Source: Elusimicrobiota bacterium (GTDB lineage: Bacteria; CG03). Taken from it: a stretch of DNA of 7,166 bases. The stretch covers positions 1 through 7,166 of the forward strand of contig JAGHAG010000109.1 in the NCBI GenBank assembly GCA_021161625.1, read 5' to 3'. The notes under the pieces are model-generated. The model saw only the letters and a program-made list of their open reading frames with translations, ran no database searches and had not been told where the DNA came from. A program made the translations under genes and the position numbers. Shown in pieces: positions 1-5,951 of this stretch; positions within the stretch are counted from its first letter, which is position 1; every line of letters starts with the position of its first letter.

Positions 1-10
1 CCCTCATATA

Positions 11-45
11 GTGAGTGGTAAGTAGTAAGTAGTAAGTGGTAAAAT
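11..45. repeat. Degenerate heptamer tandem array (GTAAGTA type)
   Basis: About five units of period 7: GTGAGTG, GTAAGTA, GTAAGTA, GTAAGTG, then GTAAAAT. It lies beyond the 3' end of the operon. No coding sense is visible. Confidence 0.8.
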
Positions 46-75
46 TTTCTTTTTCACCTTTCCACCTTTTCTTTT

Positions 76-180
76 AGTTGATAAGGCAAAATTCCCCCTC
101 TATTTCTCCCCCCTCTTAGGGGGGAGATTAAGTAGGGGGTTCTCCCCTTTTTCACTTTTTCACCTGTCATCTTATCAACT
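76..180. repeat. Composite inverted-repeat element, copy 1 (C-run/G-run hairpin)
   Basis: A 9-bp stem TCTCCCCCC (105-113) with GGGGGGAGA (119-127) around a five-base loop sits inside an outer 10-bp inverted repeat, AGTTGATAAG (76-85) and CTTATCAACT (171-180). A related hairpin with the same leading TTTAGTTGATAAG occurs at 4475-4523. No T-run follows the stem on the operon strand, so I do not call it a terminator. Confidence 0.75.
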
Positions 181-184
181 TTTT

Positions 185-216
185 AGCAAAGCAAGCTTTG
201 CAACTACATTTTTTTA
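185..216. repeat. Dispersed hairpin repeat, copy 1 (GCAAAG stem, CTACATT tail)
   Basis: GCAAAG (186-191), loop CAAG, CTTTGC (196-201), then AACTACATT and a T-run on the plus strand. It shares its layout with a second copy at 5301-5335, in which the stem bases differ but still pair. It lies about 75 bases past the pduT-like stop. Confidence 0.7.
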
Positions 217-277
217 ATTCAAAATTCAAATGTCCAAAACCCTTCACCATTTACCCTTCACTATTCACTTTTTATTA

Positions 278-826
278 TTAAAGCACAACATTTTCAAGGG
301 ATTTGTGAACCTTTGGTATAACCATCTTATGCACAACAATACCAAATCCCTGAACCGCCTTACAGCCTGCATTTACTGCAGTCCTCACAGCCCCCACCTC
401 TCCTGTTAATGTAAAATAACTTTTCCCCCCAAGCCCCATTGCAAGCCGCACCTCAATGAGTTTTACATCTGCTCTTTTTCTTGCTGCATCAGATGCCACA
501 ATACAGGTTGCAACTGTCATTGTTTCAATGGAACCAAGTGCTTCTACAAAATCTACATCTGTAATTCCACGAATTGCCCTTACAACATCATCGTGAATGT
601 TTGGAATTATGAGTGTATCTATCAGAAATTCCCCTGCTTTATCAATACCTTTATCAACACTTGACTGGACATCAGAAAGACGTCCTGTTACAAGAACAAT
701 AAATTTTCCAGGACAAACAGGATGCGCCTCAACAAGTTCAACCCCTGCAACTTTTACCATGCTGTCTGTAACTTCAAATCCATTTGCAACAGAGCAAACT
801 TCTATCAATCCTATTGCTGGTTTCAT
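278..826 (-). CDS. pduT: BMC-T tandem-domain trimeric shell protein, PduT-like, with pore cysteine
   Basis: A 182-residue shell protein made of two BMC domains (about 3-90 and 93-180) that trimerises into a hexamer-shaped tile. The first domain has PAIGLIEVCSVANGFEVTD; the second has VEALGSIETMTVATCIVASDAA and a C-terminal HKMVIPKVH. C38 in HPVCPGKF sits where PduT places the cysteine that binds a [4Fe-4S] cluster at the three-fold axis, so this protein probably conducts electrons across the shell. It directly follows pduS (12 bases between them) and has its own strong Shine-Dalgarno (GGAGGG, three A, ATG). The adjacency supports a PduS-PduT redox pair. Presence of the cluster is inferred from one cysteine and the local motif. 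It is the last gene of the visible operon; I saw no clear intrinsic terminator after it. Confidence 0.94.
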   Translation of the reverse strand: MKPAIGLIEVCSVANGFEVTDSMVKVAGVELVEAHPVCPGKFIVLVTGRLSDVQSSVDKGIDKAGEFLIDTLIIPNIHDDVVRAIRGITDVDFVEALGSIETMTVATCIVASDAARKRADVKLIEVRLAMGLGGKSYFTLTGEVGAVRTAVNAGCKAVQGFGIVVHKMVIPKVHKSLENVVL

Positions 827-838
827 TTTCCCTCCAGA

Positions 839-2161
839 TTATGCCTCAATATATATAAATTCTTCATCAACTTTCACAACCGTTCCTGAAATGCTTGCAT
901 GCACATTTGCACCAAGAGCATTTTGCGGAATTTTTGCAATTAAATCTCCTTCCTTAACCTCAGCACCGGGCTGGACAACAGGAATTGATGGAGCACCAAC
1001 ATGCTGTTTTAAAGGAATTTTTACTTTTTCTGGCACAACATCCTTTTCCACAATCTGTGCCTGCCTGTCCAGTTTGTAAATTCCAAGACGATTTTTCACT
1101 CTTCCCTGAGAAAACTTCCTCAAATTTTTTTCACTATGCACCTGTGGATTTTTATTTAAAAGAATGTTTTTAAATCCCTTTTTAATAAACTCATCCCTTA
1201 TTGCCTTTATAACTTTTCTTGGGGAAAGACCCTGAGGACAGGCAATTTCACACAACCCGCACTGGGAACACAGAAAAACAGATGAAGTTTTTTCATTGAA
1301 TTCCCCTGACTCAAAAAAGTTCATCCTCATAATTTCATGGGGTTTTAATCTGTGTCCCAGCAAATTTCTCGGACAGGTTATAGTGCAGTCCATACACTGG
1401 TCACAGATTGATTTTGCCCTTCTTTTGGAAACTGTATTTTGCATTTTTTTTCGCCAGATTACAGGAGAATCCTCACTTAAAACAATTATTGCGTTTGTTG
1501 TTTTTGTTATAACATCCTGTGGAGATACAATTTCTCCCATCATGGGTCCGCCTGAAATGAGAACAAAATTTTCATAAAGAGGCTGTGCTATTTTCAGAAC
1601 TTGCGAAATTTCAGTTCCTATTGCACAATTTAAAATCACAGGTTTTTCAACCTCACCTGTAATTGTCACAAATCTTCTTACAACCGGTTGATTTTTTTCA
1701 ACTGCAAGGGCTATATTTCTCAAAGTTGCAACATTGTCAACAACAACTCCAACATCCAGAGGAATTCCTCCTTCAGGAATAACCCTTCCTGTAATTTCAT
1801 TTACAAGAACATGTTCATCTCCTGCTGGATAGAAATCTTCAAGTTCAAAAATCTCAATTCCCGGAAGAATTTGTTTTTTTAAAGATGAAATCTCCTCATG
1901 GTATTTTGCTTTAAGTGCTAAAACTCCTTTTTCTGCCTCTGTTGTAAGAAGCACATATTTAAGCCCTCTTATAATTTCACCTGCTTTTTCTTTCATCAAA
2001 AACTGGTCTGTTTTTATAAGGGGTTCACACTCAGCACCATTTGCAATAACTGTATCAACAGAGGATGAAATTTTCACATGAGTGGGGAAACCTGCTCCCC
2101 CACACCCAACAATACCTGCATCCTTTACCCTCTGAATAATTGTCTCTTTTTTTATTTCCAT
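839..2161 (-). CDS. pduS: PduS-like flavin/iron-sulfur oxidoreductase (RnfC family)
   Basis: A 440-residue RnfC/PduS-type protein expected to take electrons from NADH through FMN and two [4Fe-4S] clusters. In PDU systems PduS reduces cobalamin, and it has been proposed to pass electrons to PduT. The N-terminal GCGGAGFPTHVK (19-30) and NGAECEPL (41-48) form the NADH/FMN region. An SLBB-like segment lies around 160-210. The two clusters are C253-x2-C256-x2-C259-x3-C263 and C298-x2-C301-x2-C304-x3-C308. A barrel-sandwich domain ends the protein (HVGAPSIPVVQPGAEVKEGDLIAKI, about 387-411). No cysteine is missing. The start overlaps the PPC gene by ten bases without an obvious Shine-Dalgarno. With no B12 enzyme in the window, a role in NADH recycling rather than cobalamin reduction is plausible but inferred. 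Confidence 0.93.
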   Translation of the reverse strand: MEIKKETIIQRVKDAGIVGCGGAGFPTHVKISSSVDTVIANGAECEPLIKTDQFLMKEKAGEIIRGLKYVLLTTEAEKGVLALKAKYHEEISSLKKQILPGIEIFELEDFYPAGDEHVLVNEITGRVIPEGGIPLDVGVVVDNVATLRNIALAVEKNQPVVRRFVTITGEVEKPVILNCAIGTEISQVLKIAQPLYENFVLISGGPMMGEIVSPQDVITKTTNAIIVLSEDSPVIWRKKMQNTVSKRRAKSICDQCMDCTITCPRNLLGHRLKPHEIMRMNFFESGEFNEKTSSVFLCSQCGLCEIACPQGLSPRKVIKAIRDEFIKKGFKNILLNKNPQVHSEKNLRKFSQGRVKNRLGIYKLDRQAQIVEKDVVPEKVKIPLKQHVGAPSIPVVQPGAEVKEGDLIAKIPQNALGANVHASISGTVVKVDEEFIYIEA

Positions 2162-2547
2162 AATTTCAGACGTGTTTTCTTGTCAAATTCTCTTTTCAAA
2201 ATATCTATTGATGGCAAAATTACAACCTCGCAGGCAAAAATTCTGCCCTTAAAAAGATGTCCACCTCTTAGAATTCCTTGTTCATCTGAAAAAGCAATGT
2301 GTGCATGAACAAAAATCTCATTGTTAACAAGAGAAATGTTTCCTGTGCAGGATACAATTTCGCACGGATTTTTAAATAAAAATTTTTTGTATTGCTTTTT
2401 CTCCTGATCATAAAAACCATATTCCAGGTCTTTCAGTGCTCCAATAGCATTGAACCAGCCTGTTTTTATATCCAGTTTCTGTGCAATTTTTTTAATTTCC
2501 TCAATTATGTCTTTATCGTGTCCAAGTTTTCTTAAAAAAAACATCAT
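2152..2547 (-). CDS. PPC-domain (DUF296/PCC) protein
   Basis: A 131-residue protein that looks like a stand-alone PPC domain, the fold also found in plant AT-hook proteins and in bacterial proteins of unknown function. The visible signatures are HAHIAFSD (81-88) and GGHLFKGRIFACEVVI (95-110), plus the early GWFNAIGALKDLEYGFYD stretch. H81, H83 and H97 match the conserved histidines thought to bind a metal in prokaryotic members. There is no AT-hook, signal peptide or membrane segment. It overlaps the dehydrogenase stop as ATGATG, with AGGA just upstream, and its own end overlaps the next gene by ten bases. It is therefore co-translated with core BMC enzymes. A run of eight T follows the second ATG. 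Its function is not known; a regulator, a small-molecule-binding protein or an enzyme of the BMC pathway are all possible. Confidence 0.85.
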   Translation of the reverse strand: MMFFLRKLGHDKDIIEEIKKIAQKLDIKTGWFNAIGALKDLEYGFYDQEKKQYKKFLFKNPCEIVSCTGNISLVNNEIFVHAHIAFSDEQGILRGGHLFKGRIFACEVVILPSIDILKREFDKKTRLKLWK

Positions 2548-3959
2548 ACAATCCTGAAATAATCAACCAACGCGCACCTCAACTCTCTTGTAAAATCCTT
2601 TGCCTTTGTAAGCCCCTCGCCTGTTGGGGTTGCTATTGTAAGCGTTGCATAACCTGTTCCCATACCAAGTCCCATATAGGATGGACCATTTTTAACAAAA
2701 ATAGAACCCTGAAAAGCCCGAGCCATTTTTGAGAGGTTTTTTACATTTAAAGAATGCATTACTGCTGTGTGTCTGTTGCCCCCTTCAACCTTAACTGCAA
2801 GTTCAATTGCACTCTCAATGTCAGGAACCTTTACAACAGGGAGAACAGGCATCAACTGTTCTGTCCAGAAATAGGGATGCTCTGTTCCAACAATTCCCCA
2901 CAGAAGCCTAACTGAATTTTTGACGGTCAGACCAATTTGAGAAGCAATATAATCTGCATTTCTTCCAACAAATTCCCTGTTAACAACCCCTTCAGGCTCG
3001 TCAGGTGTTGCAGGTTTTTTAATTGCTTTTTTTGCAAGTTCATCCATCTGAGATGTTGTGAGCTCAAAAGCCCTTTCATCATTTCTTATTGCATTTAAAA
3101 ACTTATCCCACACTTTTTCACAAACTATTACTTCTTTTTCAGCAGTGCACAAAACACCGTTATCAAAAGAAGCTCCGCTTATTATGTCAGAAGCACATTT
3201 AGGAAATTCTGCACTCTCATCAACAATGACAGGGGGATTTCCAGGACCTGCACAGATTGCTCTTTTTTCGCTTTTCATTGCTCTTTTGACAACAGCAGGA
3301 CCACCTGTGACTGCAAGGAGTTTAACTCTGGGGTCTGTAAAAAGAATTTCTGCCCCTTGGATTGAGGGTTCCTTCATTGCTGAAATAAGGGCAGGGGGGC
3401 CACCTGCAGACAGGATTGCTTCGTTAAGAATTTTTATTGCTAATTGTGAACATCTTTTTGCAGCAGGATGCGGTGCAAAAATAACAGAATTTCCCCCTGA
3501 AAGAATGCTTATTGCGTTATTTATTACTGTTGATGTGGGGTTTGTTGAGGGAATTATTGCGCCAACAACACCAAAAGGACCGTATTCAACAAGGGTCATC
3601 CCTGCATCACCTGTAAAAACACATGGCTCAACATCTTCAACACCAGGGGTTTTCTTTGCTGCAAGAAGATTTTTTTGAATTTTGTCCTCAACCCTTCCCA
3701 TTTTTGTTTCGGAAAGCGCTTCTCTTGCAAAAATTTCTGCGTTTTCAATTGCTGCTTTTCTTATTGCCTCAATGATTTCCTTTCTTTTCTCAATACCCTG
3801 GTCCTGAAAATACACTTGTGCTTTCTGTGATGCAGAAATTGCATCTTCCATCCTGTCAAACAGAGGTCCTGAACCTTCAGGCATTTTGTGAGTTTCTGAA
3901 GGAGATTTTATTCTTTTCAAAACTTCTTCAACAATTTTTTCTATCTCTAACCTGTCCAT
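2544..3959 (-). CDS. CoA-acylating aldehyde dehydrogenase, PduP/EutE type, with encapsulation peptide
   Basis: Oxidises an aldehyde to acyl-CoA with reduction of NAD+, the central reaction of a metabolosome. The 471 residues match the PduP/EutE branch in length. Residues 1-18 (MDRLEIEKIVEEVLKRIK) form an amphipathic helix like known cargo-targeting peptides, followed by a loose linker to about residue 33. IPSTNPTSTVINN (136-148) and TGGPAVV (218-224) belong to the cofactor region. The catalytic cysteine is C271 in SFDNGVLCTAEKEV. MGTGYATLT and GEGLT lie near the C-terminus. A strong purine-rich Shine-Dalgarno precedes the ATG. It opens a block of four close genes, and its TGA overlaps the next start. 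The substrate (acetaldehyde, propanal or other) cannot be told, so neither pduP nor eutE is assigned. Confidence 0.95.
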   Translation of the reverse strand: MDRLEIEKIVEEVLKRIKSPSETHKMPEGSGPLFDRMEDAISASQKAQVYFQDQGIEKRKEIIEAIRKAAIENAEIFAREALSETKMGRVEDKIQKNLLAAKKTPGVEDVEPCVFTGDAGMTLVEYGPFGVVGAIIPSTNPTSTVINNAISILSGGNSVIFAPHPAAKRCSQLAIKILNEAILSAGGPPALISAMKEPSIQGAEILFTDPRVKLLAVTGGPAVVKRAMKSEKRAICAGPGNPPVIVDESAEFPKCASDIISGASFDNGVLCTAEKEVIVCEKVWDKFLNAIRNDERAFELTTSQMDELAKKAIKKPATPDEPEGVVNREFVGRNADYIASQIGLTVKNSVRLLWGIVGTEHPYFWTEQLMPVLPVVKVPDIESAIELAVKVEGGNRHTAVMHSLNVKNLSKMARAFQGSIFVKNGPSYMGLGMGTGYATLTIATPTGEGLTKAKDFTRELRCALVDYFRIV

Positions 3960-3978
3960 CTATCCCCCCTTTTATATC

Positions 3979-4001
3979 AGGATTAAGGATTAAGGATTAA
4001 G
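3979..4001. repeat. Heptamer tandem array (AGGATTA, three units)
   Basis: Three exact copies of AGGATTA (3979-3999) just upstream of the aldehyde dehydrogenase gene. The period of 7 matches the arrays at 11-45 and 7021-7052, although the unit sequence differs. Confidence 0.8.
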
Positions 4002-4151
4002 TAGTCGCTTCGCAATACCTCTTTCCTCTTCACTACTTTGCGAGTGGTTTCTGGCAGGCAGGGCTGTGAGAGCGAGGAATTCAACAATAAGTCCGCAGCG
4101 ACTACAGAGCGAGCCATCTCACGCGAGCGTCCCTGACGGCAGAACCACGAG
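4001..4151. repeat. GC-rich nested inverted-repeat island between the vertex protein and dehydrogenase genes
   Basis: GTAGTCGCT (4001-4009) is repeated inverted as AGCGACTAC (4097-4105). TCGCAA (4010-4015) pairs with TTGCGA (4038-4043). GTGGTTTCTG (4044-4053) is nearly inverted at CAGAACCAC (4140-4148). GTGAGA (4066-4071) is inverted at TCTCAC (4117-4122). The stretch is visibly richer in GC than its surroundings. It may be a mobile or dispersed palindromic repeat. A 60-codon open frame crosses it but has no support as a gene. Confidence 0.6.
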
Positions 4152-4157
4152 CTCCCC

Positions 4158-4460
4158 TTATACATCTTTTTCCTTTGAAAAAACTATCTTTCCATCCTTT
4201 TCAACATAATCAACAATAGCCATAATTGTGCAGTCCGTGGGTTTATTTTCTGTAATCGTTGTCTGCCTTGCTGATGAACCTGATACAAAAAGGACAAGTT
4301 CTCCCTCTCCTGCTCCAACAACATCAATTGCAACAAGAGGTCCTCCTTTTGGTTGCTTGAAAGTCAAATCCACAGGTTGAATCACAAGAAGTTTTTCTCT
4401 TGGAAGTTTTTTATCCTTTGTTGTGCAAACACAGGTTCCTATAACCCTTGCAAATTGCAT
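4158..4460 (-). CDS. eutN: BMC-P pentameric vertex protein (EutN/CcmL family)
   Basis: A 100-residue protein that forms pentamers capping the vertices of the polyhedral shell. The family pattern is plain: MQFARVIGTCVCTTKD at the start, LLVIQPVD at 24-31, AIDVVGAGEGELVLFVSGSSAR at 44-65 (the most conserved stretch of the family) and TIMAIVDYV near the C-terminus. Length is typical. The start has a strong Shine-Dalgarno (AAGGAGG running up to the ATG at 4460). The gene stands alone between two repeat-bearing gaps, so it could be expressed at a different level from the hexamers, which fits the low vertex stoichiometry of closed shells. PduN or CcmL would be equally valid family names. Confidence 0.95.
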   Translation of the reverse strand: MQFARVIGTCVCTTKDKKLPREKLLVIQPVDLTFKQPKGGPLVAIDVVGAGEGELVLFVSGSSARQTTITENKPTDCTIMAIVDYVEKDGKIVFSKEKDV

Positions 4461-4474
4461 ACCCCCTCCTTTTA

Positions 4475-4536
4475 TTTAGTTGATAAGTCCCCCCTCTCAA
4501 TCTCCCCCTTTTCAGGGGGGAGAAGCAGCAGGGGAT
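4475..4536. repeat. C-run/G-run hairpin element, copy 2
   Basis: TTTAGTTGATAAG (4475-4487), identical to 73-85, leads into a C-run and then TCTCCCCC (4501-4508) paired with GGGGGAGA (4516-4523). A GGGGATTCCC tail and TTTTTCAC runs follow, as in copy 1. The outer inverted CTTATCAACT of copy 1 is absent here. The element ends next to the Shine-Dalgarno of the EutN-type gene. Confidence 0.75.
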
Positions 4537-4574
4537 TCCCTTTTTCACTTTTCAACTTTTCTACTTTTTCACTA

Positions 4575-4608
4575 ATTATTAATTTTCTATTTGTCATTAT
4601 TAATTTTT
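4575..4608. repeat. Short AT-rich direct repeat after the second BMC-H gene
   Basis: ATTATTAATTTT occurs at 4575-4586 and again at 4596-4607, 21 bases apart, the second copy abutting the stop codon of the shell gene. This may be simple AT-rich sequence. Confidence 0.5.
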
Positions 4609-4883
4609 CATTCTATTATTTCACTCCAGTGGTCTTTTAACTGGGTATCGGGCTGGGGGATTACATGAACAGCAACCAATTCACCTATCTGAGATGCTGC
4701 TTTTGCACCTGCCTCGCAGGCATTCTGACAGGATGCAACATCTCCTCTCACAAAAATCGTTGTAAGAGCAGAGCCTATTTTTGCTCTGCTTAAAATCTCC
4801 ACCTTTGCTGCCTTAACACAGGCATCTGCTGCTACAATAAGACCCACCAGACCCTTTGTTTCAATCATTCCAAGAGCAGACAT
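4608..4883 (-). CDS. BMC-H hexameric shell protein 2 (paralogue of the preceding gene)
   Basis: A 91-residue single-BMC-domain shell protein closely similar to its upstream neighbour: MSALGMIETKG, AADACVKAAKVEIL, VRGDVASCQNACEAG and VAVHVIPQP. The pair looks like a tandem duplication that has diverged. The pore loop reads KIGSALT at 35-41, so an alanine stands where most PduA-like proteins have the second glycine. The C-terminal tail differs completely from the paralogue (acidic, ending SEIIE). The Shine-Dalgarno is weak (GAGAG upstream of the ATG). It probably co-assembles with the first BMC-H in facets and gives mixed pore properties. The family call is secure; pore selectivity is not known. 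Confidence 0.96.
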   Translation of the reverse strand: MSALGMIETKGLVGLIVAADACVKAAKVEILSRAKIGSALTTIFVRGDVASCQNACEAGAKAASQIGELVAVHVIPQPDTQLKDHWSEIIE

Positions 4884-4918
4884 TTGCTCTCTAACTCAAA
4901 TTTTATTAACTGATTAAA

Positions 4919-5215
4919 TTATTTTTTTCTTGAGAGGTTCTCAGGAAGAGAAATCGGCAATTTGCCCTCAAGATCTGGATGGGGCTGAGGAATTACATGA
5001 ACTGAAACAAGTTCACCAATTCTCTGTGCTGCTGCTGATCCTGCTTCACAGGCAGCACGACAGGCAGCAACTTCTCCCCTCACACAAACTGTAACATAAC
5101 CACCACCAATTTTGTCATAGCCAACAAGTTTTACTCTTGCTGCTTTAACCATAGCATCTGCTGCTTCAATCAATGCCACAAGACCTTTTGTTTCAATCAT
5201 TCCAAGTGCTTCCAT
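4919..5215 (-). CDS. BMC-H hexameric shell protein 1 (PduA/EutM/CcmK family)
   Basis: A single-BMC-domain protein of 98 residues that forms hexameric tiles of the microcompartment facet. The fold signatures are clear: MEALGMIETKG at the N-terminus, D20-A-M-V-K-A-A, the pore loop KIGGG at 35-39, VRGEVAACRAACEAG and VSVHVIPQPH at 71-79. About 19 residues after VIPQPH form a polar, lysine-ending tail longer than in minimal PduA. The start has a strong Shine-Dalgarno (GGAGGG, four bases from the ATG). It lies 118 bases below pduL and 35 bases above its paralogue. The glycine-only pore loop suggests an open pore for small polar metabolites, as in PduA; that is inference. PduA, PduJ and EutM cannot be told apart by eye, so no symbol is given. 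Confidence 0.96.
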   Translation of the reverse strand: MEALGMIETKGLVALIEAADAMVKAARVKLVGYDKIGGGYVTVCVRGEVAACRAACEAGSAAAQRIGELVSVHVIPQPHPDLEGKLPISLPENLSRKK

Positions 5216-5230
5216 CCTTCCCTCCTTCTT

Positions 5231-5258
5231 CTGGATTCCTGCTTCCGCAGGAATGACA
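5231..5258. repeat. REP-like palindrome upstream of the first BMC-H gene
   Basis: ATTCCTGC (5235-5242), loop TTCC, GCAGGAAT (5247-5254), flanked by CTGG and GACA. This form (CTGGATTCC...GGAATGACA) is a widely dispersed palindromic repeat seen from memory in many bacterial genomes. It sits just upstream of the Shine-Dalgarno for the shell gene. Confidence 0.7.
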
Positions 5259-5300
5259 TTTTGTCTATCCTCTTTCCTCTATCCACTTTCCTCTATTATT

Positions 5301-5335
5301 AGCAGACCAAGGGTCTGCAGCTACATTATTTTTTT
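5301..5335. repeat. Dispersed hairpin repeat, copy 2 (GCAGACC stem, CTACATT tail)
   Basis: GCAGACC (5302-5308), loop AAG, GGTCTGC (5312-5318), then AGCTACATTA and a T-run on the plus strand, abutting the pduL stop codon. Compared with the copy at 185-216, two stem positions have changed on both sides and pairing is preserved. Confidence 0.7.
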
Positions 5336-5951
5336 AAACAATATAGACATATCCACCACTTTTAAAATCAAAAGTATTTGCTTCATCTGTATCAATATGG
5401 CATTCAAGGGCATACTTTGGTGAAACCCTTACCACAACTCCATCTAAAATTCCACCTCTTTCTCCTGGTATTTCAACTCTCACTATATCTTTGTCATTGA
5501 CTTTAAATTCCTTTGCATCCTGTGGTGTCATGTGTATGTGTCTCCTTGCAACAATACAACCTTCTTTTAATTCAATTTCACCAGCAGGACCTATTATTTT
5601 TATTGGTGCTGAACCCTTTATATCCCCTGATTCCCTGACAGGAGCATTGACACCAAGTGTGATTGCATCTGTGCGGGATATTTCTATCTGTGTGAATTTT
5701 CTGAAAGGTCCAAGAATACGAACATTTTTTATTTCCCTTTTTGGACCCACAATTGTTACCCTTTCCTTTGATGCAAATTCACCTGGCTGAACCAAATCCC
5801 TCAGTTTTCTTAATTCATAATTTGGGCCAAATAAAACTTCAAAATCTTCCTTTTTTATGTGAAGATGCCTTGCAGAAACATTGCAGAGTATTGGTTTTTT
5901 TGCTCTTTCAACCTTTAAAAGAATTTCCTTAACAAGGTCCTCTGTATTCAT
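5334..5951 (-). CDS. pduL: PduL-type phosphate acyltransferase (phosphotransacylase) with encapsulation peptide
   Basis: Converts acyl-CoA plus phosphate into acyl-phosphate plus CoA, recycling CoA inside the shell and allowing ATP formation outside. The 205-residue protein matches the family along its length. Residues 1-17 (MNTEDLVKEILLKVERA) form an amphipathic helix typical of a BMC encapsulation peptide. SARHLH at 26-31 and RRHIHM at 136-141 supply the paired histidines that bind the two metals. RDLVQPGEFA at 51-60, GPFR at 81-84, SRTDA at 92-96 and HIDTDEAN at 185-192 are other signatures. The ATG overlaps the tpiA stop in an ATGA arrangement with only a weak Shine-Dalgarno, so translation is probably coupled. 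No key residue is missing. A propanoyl versus acetyl preference cannot be read from the sequence. Confidence 0.96.
   Translation of the reverse strand: MNTEDLVKEILLKVERAKKPILCNVSARHLHIKKEDFEVLFGPNYELRKLRDLVQPGEFASKERVTIVGPKREIKNVRILGPFRKFTQIEISRTDAITLGVNAPVRESGDIKGSAPIKIIGPAGEIELKEGCIVARRHIHMTPQDAKEFKVNDKDIVRVEIPGERGGILDGVVVRVSPKYALECHIDTDEANTFDFKSGGYVYIV

Larger units (their letters stand above)
1..277. other. Repeat-rich downstream flank without genes
   Basis: This stretch holds the heptamer array, the C/G-run hairpin and the covarying hairpin listed separately, plus pyrimidine-rich degenerate runs of TTTTTCAC type and TTCACTATTCAC type near 240-270. I see no open reading frame with a ribosome site and no RNA gene. 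A clear intrinsic terminator for the minus-strand operon is not visible. Confidence 0.7.

Noticed and set aside
185..216. Rho-independent terminator for the operon
   Set aside because: The hairpin is followed by a T-run only on the plus strand, about nine bases away from the stem. On the operon strand it is followed by A residues.
597..1079. A 160-codon plus-strand open frame
   Set aside because: It spans parts of both the PduT-like and PduS-like genes in antisense, with no recognisable motif.
1422..1470. Programmed frameshift at a run of eight A inside the pduS-like gene
   Set aside because: The frame is open and in family register on both sides, no alternative product is evident, and there is no clear downstream stimulatory structure.
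3058..3678. A 206-codon plus-strand open frame
   Set aside because: It is antisense to the aldehyde dehydrogenase, whose catalytic and cofactor motifs are intact. The opposite-strand frame is a composition shadow.
3983..4165. A 60-codon minus-strand open frame overlapping the EutN-type stop codon
   Set aside because: It runs through the palindromic GC-rich island and the AGGATTA array, its ending (YLILNP) is translated repeat, and it has no family resemblance and no ribosome site of its own.
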